64,000 bases of DNA, from positions 3,162,001 through 3,226,000 of the forward strand of contig NZ_SODV01000001.1 of assembly GCF_004366355.1 (NCBI RefSeq). The letters run 5' to 3'. The translations under genes and the position numbers were made by a program. Source of the stretch: Dinghuibacter silviterrae. Its GTDB lineage: Bacteria; Bacteroidota; Bacteroidia; Chitinophagales; Chitinophagaceae. Shown here piece after piece: positions 25,256 through 34,955 of this stretch (position 1 is its first letter; each line of letters starts with the position of its first letter). Below the pieces are notes generated by a model that worked only from the letters and a program-made list of their open reading frames with translations, did no database searches and was not told the DNA's origin.

Positions 25256-25794
25256 AATTCTTTAATTATAAAGGGCTTACGGATTTTGGCGGGGGGACCG
25301 TCCCCCCACGGCCTCCATTTTACCGCCGCGGCAATATTAATGGAATAATTTAAGAAACAAAAAGGTGGTCGTTTGAGGCTGCGCCAAATTTTCATGCCCC
25401 AGCCATGAAATCCGAAGGCGGTGACTTTGTCCTGGGTCAGGTTCACCTGGGCCTCGAAATAGCAATTGCCCCCATCCATGACGACCCCCATGGGCTTGGC
25501 CGGCCAGCCCTCCGGCCTTTCACAAGCACCCATGACGAAAACGATTTTTTCGTTTCTGCGGTTGGTCGCAGCGGCCAGTTGGATATAATATTTGGAAATG
25601 TGCCGCGTATTTTTGAGTAGCTGTCGCACATGGAGCGCCTCCGCCTTGGTGAGGGACGCCGGTGCGAAGGTATCCGGCAGTGGTGGCCAGCATGCCGTCA
25701 GCGGAACGACCATCAACTTCCTCGACACGAGTGTCTGCGCCCGGCTACAGAATGCGGCGCCGCACAGAAAAATAAAAAGAAGCGCTTTTCCCAT
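25237..25794 (-). CDS. Secreted hypothetical protein upstream of topA
   Basis: A 185-residue protein with signal peptide (MGKALLFIFLCGAAFCSRAQ). The mature part contains two HV/RQLLKNTRHISKYY-like helical segments, then a beta-rich region (KIVFVMGACERPEGW; MGVVMDGGNCYFEAQVNL). No family is recognised. Its last 19 nt overlap the first codons of topA in another frame, so it would share the topA transcript, an odd pairing that is probably just compactness. Confidence 0.65.
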   Translation of the reverse strand: MGKALLFIFLCGAAFCSRAQTLVSRKLMVVPLTACWPPLPDTFAPASLTKAEALHVRQLLKNTRHISKYYIQLAAATNRRNEKIVFVMGACERPEGWPAKPMGVVMDGGNCYFEAQVNLTQDKVTAFGFHGWGMKIWRSLKRPPFCFLNYSINIAAAVKWRPWGDGPPAKIRKPFIIKELWQRTC

Positions 25795-25829
25795 CCGTTA
25801 AACCTAGGATTTTTCCCTACATTTCTTGT

Positions 25830-26258
25830 ATGAACCTTCCCTCTGATCGTATCCTTCTAACCGACCCCCCCTGGGTGCAGGGGATCGTCCACGCGGTGAT
25901 CGCGCTGATGTTCACGTACATGATTTCCTCCCATCTTTTGACGCTGGGCGTCTTCCGGTTCGTGGTATGCGTCGGCGTCTGGATCGTTTTGGGTCTCCAT
26001 TGGTATACGATGACCCGGTTGTCCCGGGACGATAACAATGTATATGTCACCCGCGGACGGGAATTGCTTGTTATACCCGTGGAGCGGATCACTGAAGTAT
26101 ATAATGACTTCAGCTCTTTCCGGACCTACCGGCGCCGGTGGGTGATCGGGTTTGTCGGGGAGGATGGGGAGAAGGACGAAGTGTCGTTTACCATTCCTTT
26201 GAATAATGGGAATATGGAGGTTCTGGAAAGCGAAATCGGTGCAAAAAAGCGCTCATGA
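25830..26258 (+). CDS. Two-helix membrane protein with PH-like domain (copy 1)
   Basis: A 142-residue protein: a short N-terminal segment (DRILLTDPPW), two membrane helices at about 17-58, then a compact beta-rich domain (TRLSRDDNNVYVTRGRELLVIPVERITEVY, then RRRWVIGFVGEDGEKDEVSF) that resembles bacterial PH-like membrane proteins. Function unknown. It overlaps the paralogous next gene by 4 nt (ATGA). A TACATTTC element lies 4 nt before the ATG. Confidence 0.75.
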   Translation: MNLPSDRILLTDPPWVQGIVHAVIALMFTYMISSHLLTLGVFRFVVCVGVWIVLGLHWYTMTRLSRDDNNVYVTRGRELLVIPVERITEVYNDFSSFRTYRRRWVIGFVGEDGEKDEVSFTIPLNNGNMEVLESEIGAKKRS

Positions 26259-26692
26259 GCCTACCTGCTGAGCGCACGCTTCTGACCGATTCGCCCTGGC
26301 TTATGGTCATACCCCACCTCCTGTGCGCCCTGGCGGGTCTTCTTTTTTTTATGAGTTCCTATGTCGAGGAAGGCTTTGAACCGCTTGTATTTATCATCAT
26401 GGTCTGGATAGCCCTGGGGCTCCACTGGTTGACGAAAAAAAGGCTAACGCGGGACGATCAGTATTTATATGTGGCGAGGGGTTGGCAAAAAAAGGTCATT
26501 CCCCTTGAACGGGTTGTACAGATGTACAGCTATACGGCCATGTTCAGTAAAAATGGGCAACGCCGCTGGCGTGTCCGTTACCTGGACGAAGAGGGCGTTC
26601 GAAAGGAATTTTCTTTGTCCCTGGCCTGGAACAACAAACGCCTGGAAGCCTTTGCGGCGGAGGTGCAGGCGCGGGTGGCCGGACGCCCTTAA
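26255..26692 (+). CDS. Two-helix membrane protein with PH-like domain (copy 2)
   Basis: A 145-residue paralog of the preceding gene. The order is the same: ERTLLTDSPW, two hydrophobic helices, KKRLTRDDQYLYVARGWQKK and VIPLERVVQMY, then RRWRVRYLDEEG. Shared anchors (LTDxPW, LGLHW, RDDxxxYVxRG, VIPxERxxxxY) show a tandem duplication followed by strong divergence. ATGA overlap indicates coupled translation, so the two could form a hetero-oligomer in the membrane. Function unknown. Confidence 0.75.
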   Translation: MSLPAERTLLTDSPWLMVIPHLLCALAGLLFFMSSYVEEGFEPLVFIIMVWIALGLHWLTKKRLTRDDQYLYVARGWQKKVIPLERVVQMYSYTAMFSKNGQRRWRVRYLDEEGVRKEFSLSLAWNNKRLEAFAAEVQARVAGRP

Positions 26693-26723
26693 ACGCAGTC
26701 CACGCGGCGCGCCGGCCCAGCAC

Positions 26724-27787
26724 CTACGTGCGATCCCCTCCCTGCCGCGCCAGCATCCACCCCGGATACTCCGGCGCCAGCCGGCTGACTTCGTCTATAC
26801 GGGCCAGTTCGTCGGCGGACAACGTCACGTCGACGGACGCGAGGTTGTCTTCGAGCTGGTCGAGGCGTTTGGCGCCGATGATGACGGTGGTGACGACGGG
26901 TTGGTGGAGGAGCCAGGCGAGGGCGACTTGGGCGACGGAAACTCCCCGCGAAGCGGCCATCGGGCGGAGGACGTCGACGATGTCGAAAGCGCGTTCCTTG
27001 TTGACGGGGGGGAAGTCGAAGACGGTGCGGCGGCCTTCGGAAGGGGTGGTGTTGCGGTCGAACTTGCCGCTGAGGAGGCCTCCTGCGAGGGGGCTCCAGA
27101 CCATGAGGCCGAGGCGTTGGTCGAGGAGGAGGGGGACGAGTTCGCGTTCGAGGTCGCGGCCGGCGACGGTATAGTAGGCCTGGAGGGACACGAAGCGGGG
27201 GAGGTGGTCGCGTTCGGAGATGCCGAGGGCCTTCATCAGTTGCCAGGCGGCGAGGTTGCTGCAACCGATGTACCGGACCTTGCCGCTGGTGACGAGGTCG
27301 TCCATCGCGCCGAGGGTTTCTTCGAAGGGTGTGAGGGGGTCGAAACCGTGGATTTGGTAGAGGTCTATATAATCGGTCCCGAGACGGCGGAGACTTTCTT
27401 CGACCTGGTGGAGGATGTGTTTGCGGGTGAGGCCGACCTCGTTGGGGCCTTCACCCGACCTTCGCCGACCGCCACTGGCGGTCGTCTCGGTCCTGCCTTT
27501 GCAGGCATGCCGCGGACCTTGGTGGCCAGGACGAGGCTGTCGCGGTCAAGGCCGAGACGGCGGAAGGCGGTGCCGGTCATTTCTTCGCTGACGCCATAGC
27601 TGTATACGTTGGCGGTGTCTATGAAATTGATGCCCGCGTCGAGGGAGCGCTTTATCAAATGATCGACGTCGTCTTGTGTGACTTCTCCTATGGAGGACCA
27701 GATGCCTCCCTTGCCGCCAAAGGTCATGGTGCCCAGGCAAAGTTCGGATACCTTCAGACCGGTATTGCCCAACAGTCGGTATTTCAT
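26724..27787 (-). pseudogene. Aldo/keto reductase gene disrupted by a 50-nt insertion
   Basis: The first part (from [25 protein letters not shown] at 27787) reads to [10 protein letters not shown], then a 50-nt segment (27456-27505) shifts the frame and translation would end at 27365. After the insertion, another frame continues the same protein without loss: [64 protein letters not shown] and VIIGAKRLDQLEDNLASV. Removing the 50 nt restores one frame of about 337 codons, the normal size of an NADPH-dependent aldo/keto reductase (catalytic D, Y in VYSYG, K in ATK and H in QIHGF all present). The gene is probably recently inactivated; a second start at 27305 could still give a C-terminal fragment. 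Confidence 0.88.
27456..27505. repeat. 50-nt double-hairpin insertion
   Basis: This segment lies exactly where the aldo/keto reductase frame breaks. It holds two perfect hairpins: GACCGCC-ACT-GGCGGTC (27467-27483) and CCTGC-CTTT-GCAGG (27492-27505). It has no coding sense and resembles a REP-like or miniature palindromic element. No second copy was found by eye in this window. Confidence 0.75.
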
Positions 27788-27808
27788 GGTTAAAACGTTT
27801 TTGCTGGG

Positions 27809-27816
27809 CAAAAGTA
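27809..27816 (-). promoter_or_regulatory. -7 promoter element of the aldo/keto reductase gene
   Basis: On the minus strand TACTTTTG fits TAnnTTTG, 21 nt before the ATG at 27787, in the 45-nt gap shared with the divergent glutaminase-family gene. Confidence 0.5.
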
Positions 27817-27832
27817 GTAAATTGCCGGCACC

Positions 27833-29878
27833 ATGAAACGATTCTTCGCCCTTGCATCGACCTTCGCCGTGCTGGCGGGCGCCGCGCGCGCGCAACAGCC
27901 CGCGGCCACGCAACAGCCCGCGGCGGCGCAACGACCGGTACCCGCTCAGCGCCTGGCGCCCGCCTACCCCCTGATCGTCCACGATCCCTACTTCAGCATC
28001 TGGTCCTTCTCGGACAACCTGACCGGCACGGAAACCACGCATTGGACGGGCAAGCCCCAACCCCTGGAGGGAGTCGTCCTAGTGGACGACCATGTCTACC
28101 GGTTTATGGGGTCGGCTTATGTGCCGGTGGCCACGCAAAAAAGCGTACACCTGAACGCCACGCAGACGAAGTATGTTTTTGCCTGCGGACCGGTGGACCT
28201 GGCCGTGGATTTTACGTCTCCGTTGATCGTAAGCGACCTGGATCTTTTGTCCAGGCCCGTCTCCTATATCGATTTTGCAGCGCATGCGACGGACGGGGCG
28301 GCGCACAAGGTGGTCGTCTTCATCGGGGTTTCCTCGAACATCGCGGTGGATAAACCGGACCAGGAGGTGGAAATGAATCAATACTGGGCGGACAGCCTGG
28401 CGATCCAAAAGGTGGGCACGGTAGCCCAACCGGTGCTGCAGAAAAAGGGGGACGACCTCAGGATCGACTGGGGGTATGCGTATGTGGCGGTGCCGGCGGC
28501 CTACGGGGCCAGGCAGGATGTAGCGCATGCATCGGATACGAATCCCTTCCAGGAGACGGGGACTAGTGAGGAGAGCGGTGTCCATGAAGTGTTGCGCACC
28601 TTCATTCCCCTTGGAATGGTGGGCGCGTCCGCAAAAACGCGGACCGTCCTGGTGGGCTATGACGAAGGCTTTGCCATCCAGTACTTTCACCGCAACCTGC
28701 GGCCGTGGTGGAACCGGGACAGCGCCCATACGATAGAAGGGGAACTGAAAGCCGCGATGGACGAGCACGATGCGGTCATCAAAAAATGCGAAAAATTCAA
28801 CCGGCAATTGTTCGACCAGGCCAAAGCAGCGGGTGGGGAAAATTACGCCCGTCTTTGCGCCCTGGCGTATCGCCAAAGCGTGGCGGCCCATCAGTTGGTG
28901 CGGAGCCCGGAAGGCGCGTTGTTGTGGCTGTCGAAAGAGAATTTCAGCAACGGGTCGATCAATACGGTGGACGTGACGTATCCGTCCGCGCCTTTATACC
29001 TGTTGTACAATCCCCGCCTGATGGAAGGGATGTTGAACGGGATCTTTTACTTCTCCGAGAGCGGGCGCTGGACAAAACCTTTTGCGGCGCATGACCTGGG
29101 GACCTATCCGCTGGCAAACGGGCAGACGTATGGGGAGGACATGCCGGTGGAGGAATCCGGGAACATGATCCTGCTGACGGCCGCCATCGTTAAAGCCGAG
29201 GGGAGTCCTGCCTTCGCGAAAGCGCATTGGAAAACCCTGAGCACCTGGGTCGGTTACCTGGATACGGCGGGGTTTGACCCGGCCAACCAGTTGTGTACGG
29301 ACGACTTTGCGGGGCACCTGGCGCGGAACGTCAACCTGAGCGCCAAGGCCATCGAGGCGATCGGGGCGTATGCTCACCTGGCGGACCTGCTGGGCGACAA
29401 GGCGGCGGCGGAAAAATACCACGCCCACGCCTCGGACATGGCGGGGCGCTGGGTCACCATGGCGGACGACGGGGATCATTTCGCCCTGACCTTCGACAAG
29501 AAAGGGACCTGGTCGCAGAAGTATAACCTGGTTTGGGACAAGGTCCTGGATCTGCACCTGTTTCCACAGGCGGTTTTTGACAAAGAAATTGCGTTCTACC
29601 AAACAAAGCAAAACGCCTTTGGCCTGCCCCTGGACAGCCGGAAGACCTATACCAAGTCTGACTGGATCGAGTGGACGGCGACGCTGGCGTCCACCCGGGC
29701 GGCCTTTGAAGCGCTGTCGGATCCTGTCTACAAATACGTCCTCGAAACACCTTCCCGGGTGCCGGTAAGCGACTGGCACGAAACGACGGACGGCAAACAG
29801 GTTGGATTCCAGGCGAGGAGCGTCGTCGGGGGGTACTTTATGCGGGCGTTGTACGCAAAGTGGCACCAAATGAAGTAA
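27833..29878 (+). CDS. Secreted glutaminase-family protein (DUF5127/DUF4965/DUF1793)
   Basis: A 681-residue protein with signal peptide ([21 protein letters not shown]) and then a short low-complexity stretch with repeated [14 protein letters not shown] units. The rest matches the fungal GtaA-like glutaminase family: [20 protein letters not shown] at the start (DUF4964), [13 protein letters not shown] and the DUF5127 region in the middle, and a C-terminal alpha/alpha barrel with [32 protein letters not shown] and [16 protein letters not shown]. Enzyme activity in bacteria is not established; deamidation of glutamine or peptide substrates is the family label only. It is probably periplasmic. 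Confidence 0.87.
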   Translation: MKRFFALASTFAVLAGAARAQQPAATQQPAAAQRPVPAQRLAPAYPLIVHDPYFSIWSFSDNLTGTETTHWTGKPQPLEGVVLVDDHVYRFMGSAYVPVATQKSVHLNATQTKYVFACGPVDLAVDFTSPLIVSDLDLLSRPVSYIDFAAHATDGAAHKVVVFIGVSSNIAVDKPDQEVEMNQYWADSLAIQKVGTVAQPVLQKKGDDLRIDWGYAYVAVPAAYGARQDVAHASDTNPFQETGTSEESGVHEVLRTFIPLGMVGASAKTRTVLVGYDEGFAIQYFHRNLRPWWNRDSAHTIEGELKAAMDEHDAVIKKCEKFNRQLFDQAKAAGGENYARLCALAYRQSVAAHQLVRSPEGALLWLSKENFSNGSINTVDVTYPSAPLYLLYNPRLMEGMLNGIFYFSESGRWTKPFAAHDLGTYPLANGQTYGEDMPVEESGNMILLTAAIVKAEGSPAFAKAHWKTLSTWVGYLDTAGFDPANQLCTDDFAGHLARNVNLSAKAIEAIGAYAHLADLLGDKAAAEKYHAHASDMAGRWVTMADDGDHFALTFDKKGTWSQKYNLVWDKVLDLHLFPQAVFDKEIAFYQTKQNAFGLPLDSRKTYTKSDWIEWTATLASTRAAFEALSDPVYKYVLETPSRVPVSDWHETTDGKQVGFQARSVVGGYFMRALYAKWHQMK

Positions 29879-29886
29879 TTTTATAC

Positions 29887-29919
29887 TATGTTTGGGTTCC
29901 GTCCTGACACCCTGGAACC
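29887..29919 (+). promoter_or_regulatory. -7 element and start-codon-flanking inverted repeat of the PKD gene
   Basis: TATGTTTG at 29887-29894 is a perfect TAnnTTTG, 25 nt before the ATG. GGTTCC (29895-29900) and GGAACC (29914-29919) form a 6-bp stem whose last base touches the ATG at 29920, so it could mask the start of translation if the transcript begins upstream. Confidence 0.45.
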
Positions 29920-32900
29920 ATGCCCAACCCTTCCTTTTTTATTACTGTTGCGTGCCTGGGCTTCGCCCTGCACGCGGGCGCCCAACTGCAAGCGGATTTT
30001 ACGGCCAGCCAGACGGGCGGGTGCTCCCCGCTAACGGTTTCTTTTACCAATACCACGACGGGTGCCTCGGCAACCGCCACCTATGCCTGGGATTTCGGAA
30101 ACGGGAACAAGACGTCGACACAGGACATCAACGCCCCGGTCGGGGCGACGTACGCGCTTCAGCAGGCGTATACGGTGACGCTGACGGTGACAGACGGGGG
30201 GAAGACGTCGACAAAGACAGAGACGGTCACGGTATATAAAACGCCGGTAGTGGCCTTTAGCGCCAGCGGGGGAGCGGGTTGTGTCCCGGTTCCGGTTAGC
30301 TTCACAAGCACGTCCACCGCGGGGGACGGGACCATCAGCCAGTATTTCTGGGATTTCGGGGACGGGAATACCAAGTCCGCCACGGGAGCAACCGTCAGCA
30401 ATACGTACCAATTCCCGGGCCAGCCCACGGTCAGCCTGACGGTGACCAACAGCTACGGATGTTCGGCGACCCTTTCCCAGGCCAACCTTATCAACATCAG
30501 CCCGGCGGTGGTGCCGGCGTTTTCGGCGGATTCACCGGTGTTGTGCAGCTATAAGGACCCGGAGCTTTTTAACAATACGACGACGGGGCCCGGGATCCTC
30601 AGCTATACCTGGCGGTTCGGAGACGGGACAACGGCCACGGGGGCGAACCCCAGCCATACGTATGCGGCCAGGGGGATCTACAACGTGACGCTGATCGCAT
30701 CGAGTTCCGTGGGCTGCGTGGACTCGCTGGTCAAAACCGCGTACATCAATGCGCAGGACTTTACGCCTTCTTTTGCGATCAACCCGGCCAAGGTTTGTAC
30801 GGGGCAAAATATCGAGTTCTCGGACAACAGCAACCCGGCGCCGGTCTGGGGGAGCGAGACCTGGAATTTCGCCGACGACAATACCTACCAGTATGGATTG
30901 CAGGCCTATCATACGTTTGAAAAATCCGGGAACATCAATGTTACCCTGGCGGCCCAGTTCGGCACCTGTACGGCCAGTGTCACCCAGGCGATCCCGGTAC
31001 AGCCGTCTCCTACGGGCGTTGGTTTCAGCATGAAAGCGGATTCGCTCTGCGGGGCTCCGGTCGAGATGCAATTCAAGGATACCTCAAAGGACGGCGCCGT
31101 TTCCTGGTCCTGGCAAACGACGCAAACGTATAATTTCTTGAACAACACGCCTTCTTTTGCCACGACCCCCTCGGCTTCCTATCTCTATACCGGTAACGGG
31201 TTTTATGTCGCCGCCCTGACGGTCACGGGTGCCGATGGGTGCACGACAACGGCCACCCAATATTTTGTCCTTCAACAGCCACAGGTTTCCTTAAGTATAC
31301 AGACCAACAGCCCCTCGGGCCTGACCTCTTGTTCGGCCATCACAGTCAATTGCAGCGCGTCGGTCAATGTCCCGCTAGTCCAATGGCGATGGGATTTCGG
31401 GGATGGTACGACGTCCACCGATTCCCTGCCGTCCCATACGTATTCGAACCCCGGGAGCTACACCATTGCGCTTCAATGGGTCAATCAGAACGGTTGCCAG
31501 GGAAGTTCGTTTGCGTACGAGCCGGTCCTGGTTTTGCCAAAACCCGTGGCCAATTTCAGCATCAGCCCATCCAATCCTATATGCGGCAACGATCCGGTGA
31601 ATTTCCAGAACCTGTCCTCGAACGCCTATTCGGTATACTGGGATTTTGGAGACGGTGCCAACACAGGCCTTTTGGTGAACTTTAACCAGACAACGCATCA
31701 GTACACAAAGGAAGGAACCTATACCGTTACGATGATCGCCGTGGGGAATTATTCCTTTTGCCGGGATACCCTGACGAAGGTGGCGGCAGTAGTCGTCGAC
31801 CCGGCCTTTCCCAAGATCCTGAGCGACTCCAACACCTGTGTGGGGAACAGGGGGACGGTGACCCTGACCGATTCCATCCGGGGCACCACTTCGGCCACCT
31901 GGTTTTTTGGCGATGGGTCGTCGGCGCCGGCGGGGTCGGGTAGCGGGAGGGGCCGTGTGGTGCACACTTATGCCCGTTCGGGGGCGTATAACGCGGTGCT
32001 CCAGACCGTCAACGGAGCCTGTACCGACCGGGATTCCGTTATGGTGGTTGTGTTGTTGACACAACATCCGTTGCTGACCACCACGCAGACGGCCGTGTGT
32101 TCCAGCGGGCCGCTTAACCTGACCATTTCCAACCTGGATACCAACTATTACGCGGGCGAAAACGTAGGGATATGGGGGCCTTATTATAACTGGGACTATT
32201 TCCAGTACGGGGATGGAACACACCAGAATAGCAACGTCAATACCTGGGGATACCCCATCGTCGTTACGGGGTATACCACCGTGTACGATGCGACGCTGCA
32301 ATATATGCCTCCACAAGAAGACAGCGTGCGGGTGATCCTGTCGCAAACCGGGTTGACCCCGGCTTGTTACGATACCAGTAACTGGGTCACGGTCAAGATC
32401 AGCGGACCCGTGGCCGGGTTTACCATCGGCAATTCGGGTTGTTTCAAAACACCGGTCACCTTTACGGATGCGTCCAAAGCCGCGCCGGGCGTCCCCATCA
32501 CACAATGGCTCTGGACCTTTGGGGACGGCACGCCGCAACAGACGACGACAACGGGATATACCACCCACCCGTACACCCCGGGTACCTATGATTATGTATC
32601 GCTCAAAGTGACCGACGCCAACGGCTGTTCCGACCAGACGCAGCCGTATACCAATGATGTCGTCGTCTCCGGGCCAAGCGCCTCCTTTTACTGGACGCCT
32701 TCCAACATCTCCCCGGGTACGACGGCCACCTTTATCAACAACAGCACCGGTCCGTATGACGGGGCCACCTGGCACTTTACCAGCGACGGATCTACCTCCA
32801 CCAGCCTTTACTCGGTCAACCACACCTACCCGAACATTACCACCGACACGGTGACGCTGATCGTCACCAGCGCGCAGCCCAATACCTGTTCGTCGGATAC

Positions 32901-34917
32901 CCAGGTCCAGGTGGTGCCGGTTCGCAACGTCAATGCGGCCTTTACCATGACGACCTCCTATGTCAACAACAACAACTGCCCGCCGGTCCTGGTCAACTTT
33001 ACCAGCACCACGTTTAACGTCATCAGTTATCAATGGGATTTCGGGGACGGGGCCACGGCTGCGGGCAATCCCAATCCCAGCCACACCTACGACAAACCGG
33101 GCAAATATTACGTAAGCCTGACGGCTACCGGGGCAGGGAACACGGTGATCACCGTGACGGATTCGATCACGGTCAAGGGCCCCTACGCGTCCGTCACCGC
33201 GGACGTCACCCAGGCGTGCGCCCCGGATAAGGTCACGCTCACGGCCAAGGCAGTAAATGCCGTTTCCTATACCTGGGATTTTGGGGACGGGACGGTGATC
33301 AGCGCGGCGGATACCTTCGAGACGCATACGTACGTGGTGCCAGGGGTGTACAACCCGGCCCTGATCCTGAAGGACTCTTTGGGTTGCGCGGCCACCTTTA
33401 ACCCGTCGGTTCCCGTAGTGGTGGACACGCTGGAGGTCAGCCAGGACAAGTGGTACCACGTTTGCGATTCGGGGGATGTAACTTTTACGCCCCAGATATA
33501 TAGCATTTCCTATAACCAGTTGGGGGAGGCGCTGTCGTATCGGTGGCAGAGTGGGGCGGACACCAGTACAGCGGCGGACCCGACCTTCCGGTATACGGAT
33601 ACCGGGACGTATACCGTCGTCCTCCACGTCCGTTCGGGGCCCGGGTGTACGGCCGCGATCGCGGATACTGTGCGGGTCGACCCGTCTGCGCCTGCGCGGA
33701 TTACCGGGCCCACGCAGGCTTGCGCCGGGGATAGCCTGCGCTATGTGGCTCAGGCGTTAAGAGGCGCACCCACCTGGCAATGGGTTTTCCCGGGAGCGAC
33801 GGGAACGCCCGGATCACCCGGCGCCCCCGACACCTCGGCAGCCCCCGCCCCGTGGACCGCCCCAGCCGGCGTTTACACGATCCGGCTTATCAGCACCTGG
33901 AACGAATGCCCCGACACCACCACCGCCCCGCTAACCGTATACGCCCTGCCGGCGATCGATCTCACGCCGGCCGCTCCCCGCATCTGCTTGGGCGCCTCCG
34001 TCCAACTGACGGCCCACGACGGGATGACGTACGCCTGGGCGCCCACCCCGGGGCTGAGCGGCTATGCCATACCCGACCCGGTGGCCAGCCCGGTAAAGAG
34101 TACGATTTACGAGGTGACGGTCACCAACGCCAACAACTGTAAAGCCGAAGACTCCGTCTACGTCTTCGTTGCCACCCCCTTCAAAATAACCCTGAGCAAG
34201 GACACCCCCTTGTGTATCGGCGACACCCTGATCCTGAACCCACAGGGCGCCTATACCTACCGGTGGCTGACCGGCAATACCGCTACCGTCGATCCGACGG
34301 TCAGTACGACCTACACGGTCGTGGGCTACGACCAGGACCATTGCTTTACGGATACGGCGAGCATCGAGGTCACGGTCGTGCCAAGACCTACCGTCCATGC
34401 CACCCAGGTGGGGATCATCCCCGCGGGGAGCAGCATCACGCTGACGGCGACGGGCAGTGCGGACGTCAGCTCCTGGCTGTGGACGCCGCCGGACTACCTG
34501 AGTTGCGCGACCTGCGCGGACCCGCTCTGTACGCCCCGGTCCTCGCTGCTCTACACCGTCACCGGGGAAACGGACTATGGCTGTAAGGCATCGGATACGG
34601 TCCGTATCCGGCTGATCTGTATAGAGGACCGGGTGGCCATACCCGGGGGCTTTTCGCCGAACCACGACGGGTACAACGACCTTTTTTACCCGAAGGGGTC
34701 CGGGATCCGCGTGGTGAGCAGCTTTTTGATTTACGGACGGTGGGGGAAACTGGTGTTTGAACGCCACAACATCGCGTTGGGCGACACGGGCAACGCCTGG
34801 GATGGGACCAGCGGGGGGATTGATCAGCCGGTGGGCGCGTATGTGTATGAGATGGTCTTCGTCTGCGATACGGGGGACACTTTTGTCCGAAAAGGGACCG
34901 TTCTTCTGGAGCGGTAG
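29920..34917 (+). CDS. Giant PKD-repeat surface protein with type B T9SS sorting domain
   Basis: A 1,665-residue secreted protein. After a signal peptide (cleavage near HAGAQ) come about 13-15 PKD-like domains, each marked by a WDFGDG-type motif (YAWDFGNGN, FWDFGDGN, WRWDFGDGT, VYWDFGDGA, WLWTFGDGT, YQWDFGDGA, YTWDFGDGT). Later repeats are more diverged and Pro/Ala rich. The last ~95 residues (VAIPGGFSPNHDGYNDLFYP, then IYGRWGKLVFE and GAYVYEMVFVC) are the gliding-motility-associated/type B C-terminal domain that directs export by the type IX secretion system. Likely a cell-surface adhesin or matrix protein. No catalytic domain is seen. Confidence 0.93.
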   Translation: MPNPSFFITVACLGFALHAGAQLQADFTASQTGGCSPLTVSFTNTTTGASATATYAWDFGNGNKTSTQDINAPVGATYALQQAYTVTLTVTDGGKTSTKTETVTVYKTPVVAFSASGGAGCVPVPVSFTSTSTAGDGTISQYFWDFGDGNTKSATGATVSNTYQFPGQPTVSLTVTNSYGCSATLSQANLINISPAVVPAFSADSPVLCSYKDPELFNNTTTGPGILSYTWRFGDGTTATGANPSHTYAARGIYNVTLIASSSVGCVDSLVKTAYINAQDFTPSFAINPAKVCTGQNIEFSDNSNPAPVWGSETWNFADDNTYQYGLQAYHTFEKSGNINVTLAAQFGTCTASVTQAIPVQPSPTGVGFSMKADSLCGAPVEMQFKDTSKDGAVSWSWQTTQTYNFLNNTPSFATTPSASYLYTGNGFYVAALTVTGADGCTTTATQYFVLQQPQVSLSIQTNSPSGLTSCSAITVNCSASVNVPLVQWRWDFGDGTTSTDSLPSHTYSNPGSYTIALQWVNQNGCQGSSFAYEPVLVLPKPVANFSISPSNPICGNDPVNFQNLSSNAYSVYWDFGDGANTGLLVNFNQTTHQYTKEGTYTVTMIAVGNYSFCRDTLTKVAAVVVDPAFPKILSDSNTCVGNRGTVTLTDSIRGTTSATWFFGDGSSAPAGSGSGRGRVVHTYARSGAYNAVLQTVNGACTDRDSVMVVVLLTQHPLLTTTQTAVCSSGPLNLTISNLDTNYYAGENVGIWGPYYNWDYFQYGDGTHQNSNVNTWGYPIVVTGYTTVYDATLQYMPPQEDSVRVILSQTGLTPACYDTSNWVTVKISGPVAGFTIGNSGCFKTPVTFTDASKAAPGVPITQWLWTFGDGTPQQTTTTGYTTHPYTPGTYDYVSLKVTDANGCSDQTQPYTNDVVVSGPSASFYWTPSNISPGTTATFINNSTGPYDGATWHFTSDGSTSTSLYSVNHTYPNITTDTVTLIVTSAQPNTCSSDTQVQVVPVRNVNAAFTMTTSYVNNNNCPPVLVNFTSTTFNVISYQWDFGDGATAAGNPNPSHTYDKPGKYYVSLTATGAGNTVITVTDSITVKGPYASVTADVTQACAPDKVTLTAKAVNAVSYTWDFGDGTVISAADTFETHTYVVPGVYNPALILKDSLGCAATFNPSVPVVVDTLEVSQDKWYHVCDSGDVTFTPQIYSISYNQLGEALSYRWQSGADTSTAADPTFRYTDTGTYTVVLHVRSGPGCTAAIADTVRVDPSAPARITGPTQACAGDSLRYVAQALRGAPTWQWVFPGATGTPGSPGAPDTSAAPAPWTAPAGVYTIRLISTWNECPDTTTAPLTVYALPAIDLTPAAPRICLGASVQLTAHDGMTYAWAPTPGLSGYAIPDPVASPVKSTIYEVTVTNANNCKAEDSVYVFVATPFKITLSKDTPLCIGDTLILNPQGAYTYRWLTGNTATVDPTVSTTYTVVGYDQDHCFTDTASIEVTVVPRPTVHATQVGIIPAGSSITLTATGSADVSSWLWTPPDYLSCATCADPLCTPRSSLLYTVTGETDYGCKASDTVRIRLICIEDRVAIPGGFSPNHDGYNDLFYPKGSGIRVVSSFLIYGRWGKLVFERHNIALGDTGNAWDGTSGGIDQPVGAYVYEMVFVCDTGDTFVRKGTVLLER

Positions 34918-34942
34918 CGGAGCGCCGTTGCCCGCAAACCCC

Positions 34943-34950
34943 TATTTTTG
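34943..34950 (+). promoter_or_regulatory. -7 promoter element before gmhA
   Basis: Perfect TAnnTTTG (TATTTTTG), only 5 nt before the gmhA ATG at 34956. Confidence 0.5.
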
Positions 34951-34955
34951 CCCAC

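Noticed and set aside
26724-27305. Annotating the second half of the aldo/keto reductase as an independent gene
   Set aside because: It lacks the N-terminal strands and part of the cofactor site; sequence continuity across the 50-nt segment shows it is one broken gene.
26469-27599. A 376-codon plus-strand frame across the aldo/keto reductase region
   Set aside because: It overlaps the true PH-like gene in another frame and runs antisense to the reductase; the translation is acidic low-complexity sequence.
31375-33627. A 750-codon open frame antisense to the PKD gene
   Set aside because: It has no recognisable domain and is Arg/Gly/Val/His-rich with no start context. High GC and the third-position bias of the real gene keep the opposite frame open.
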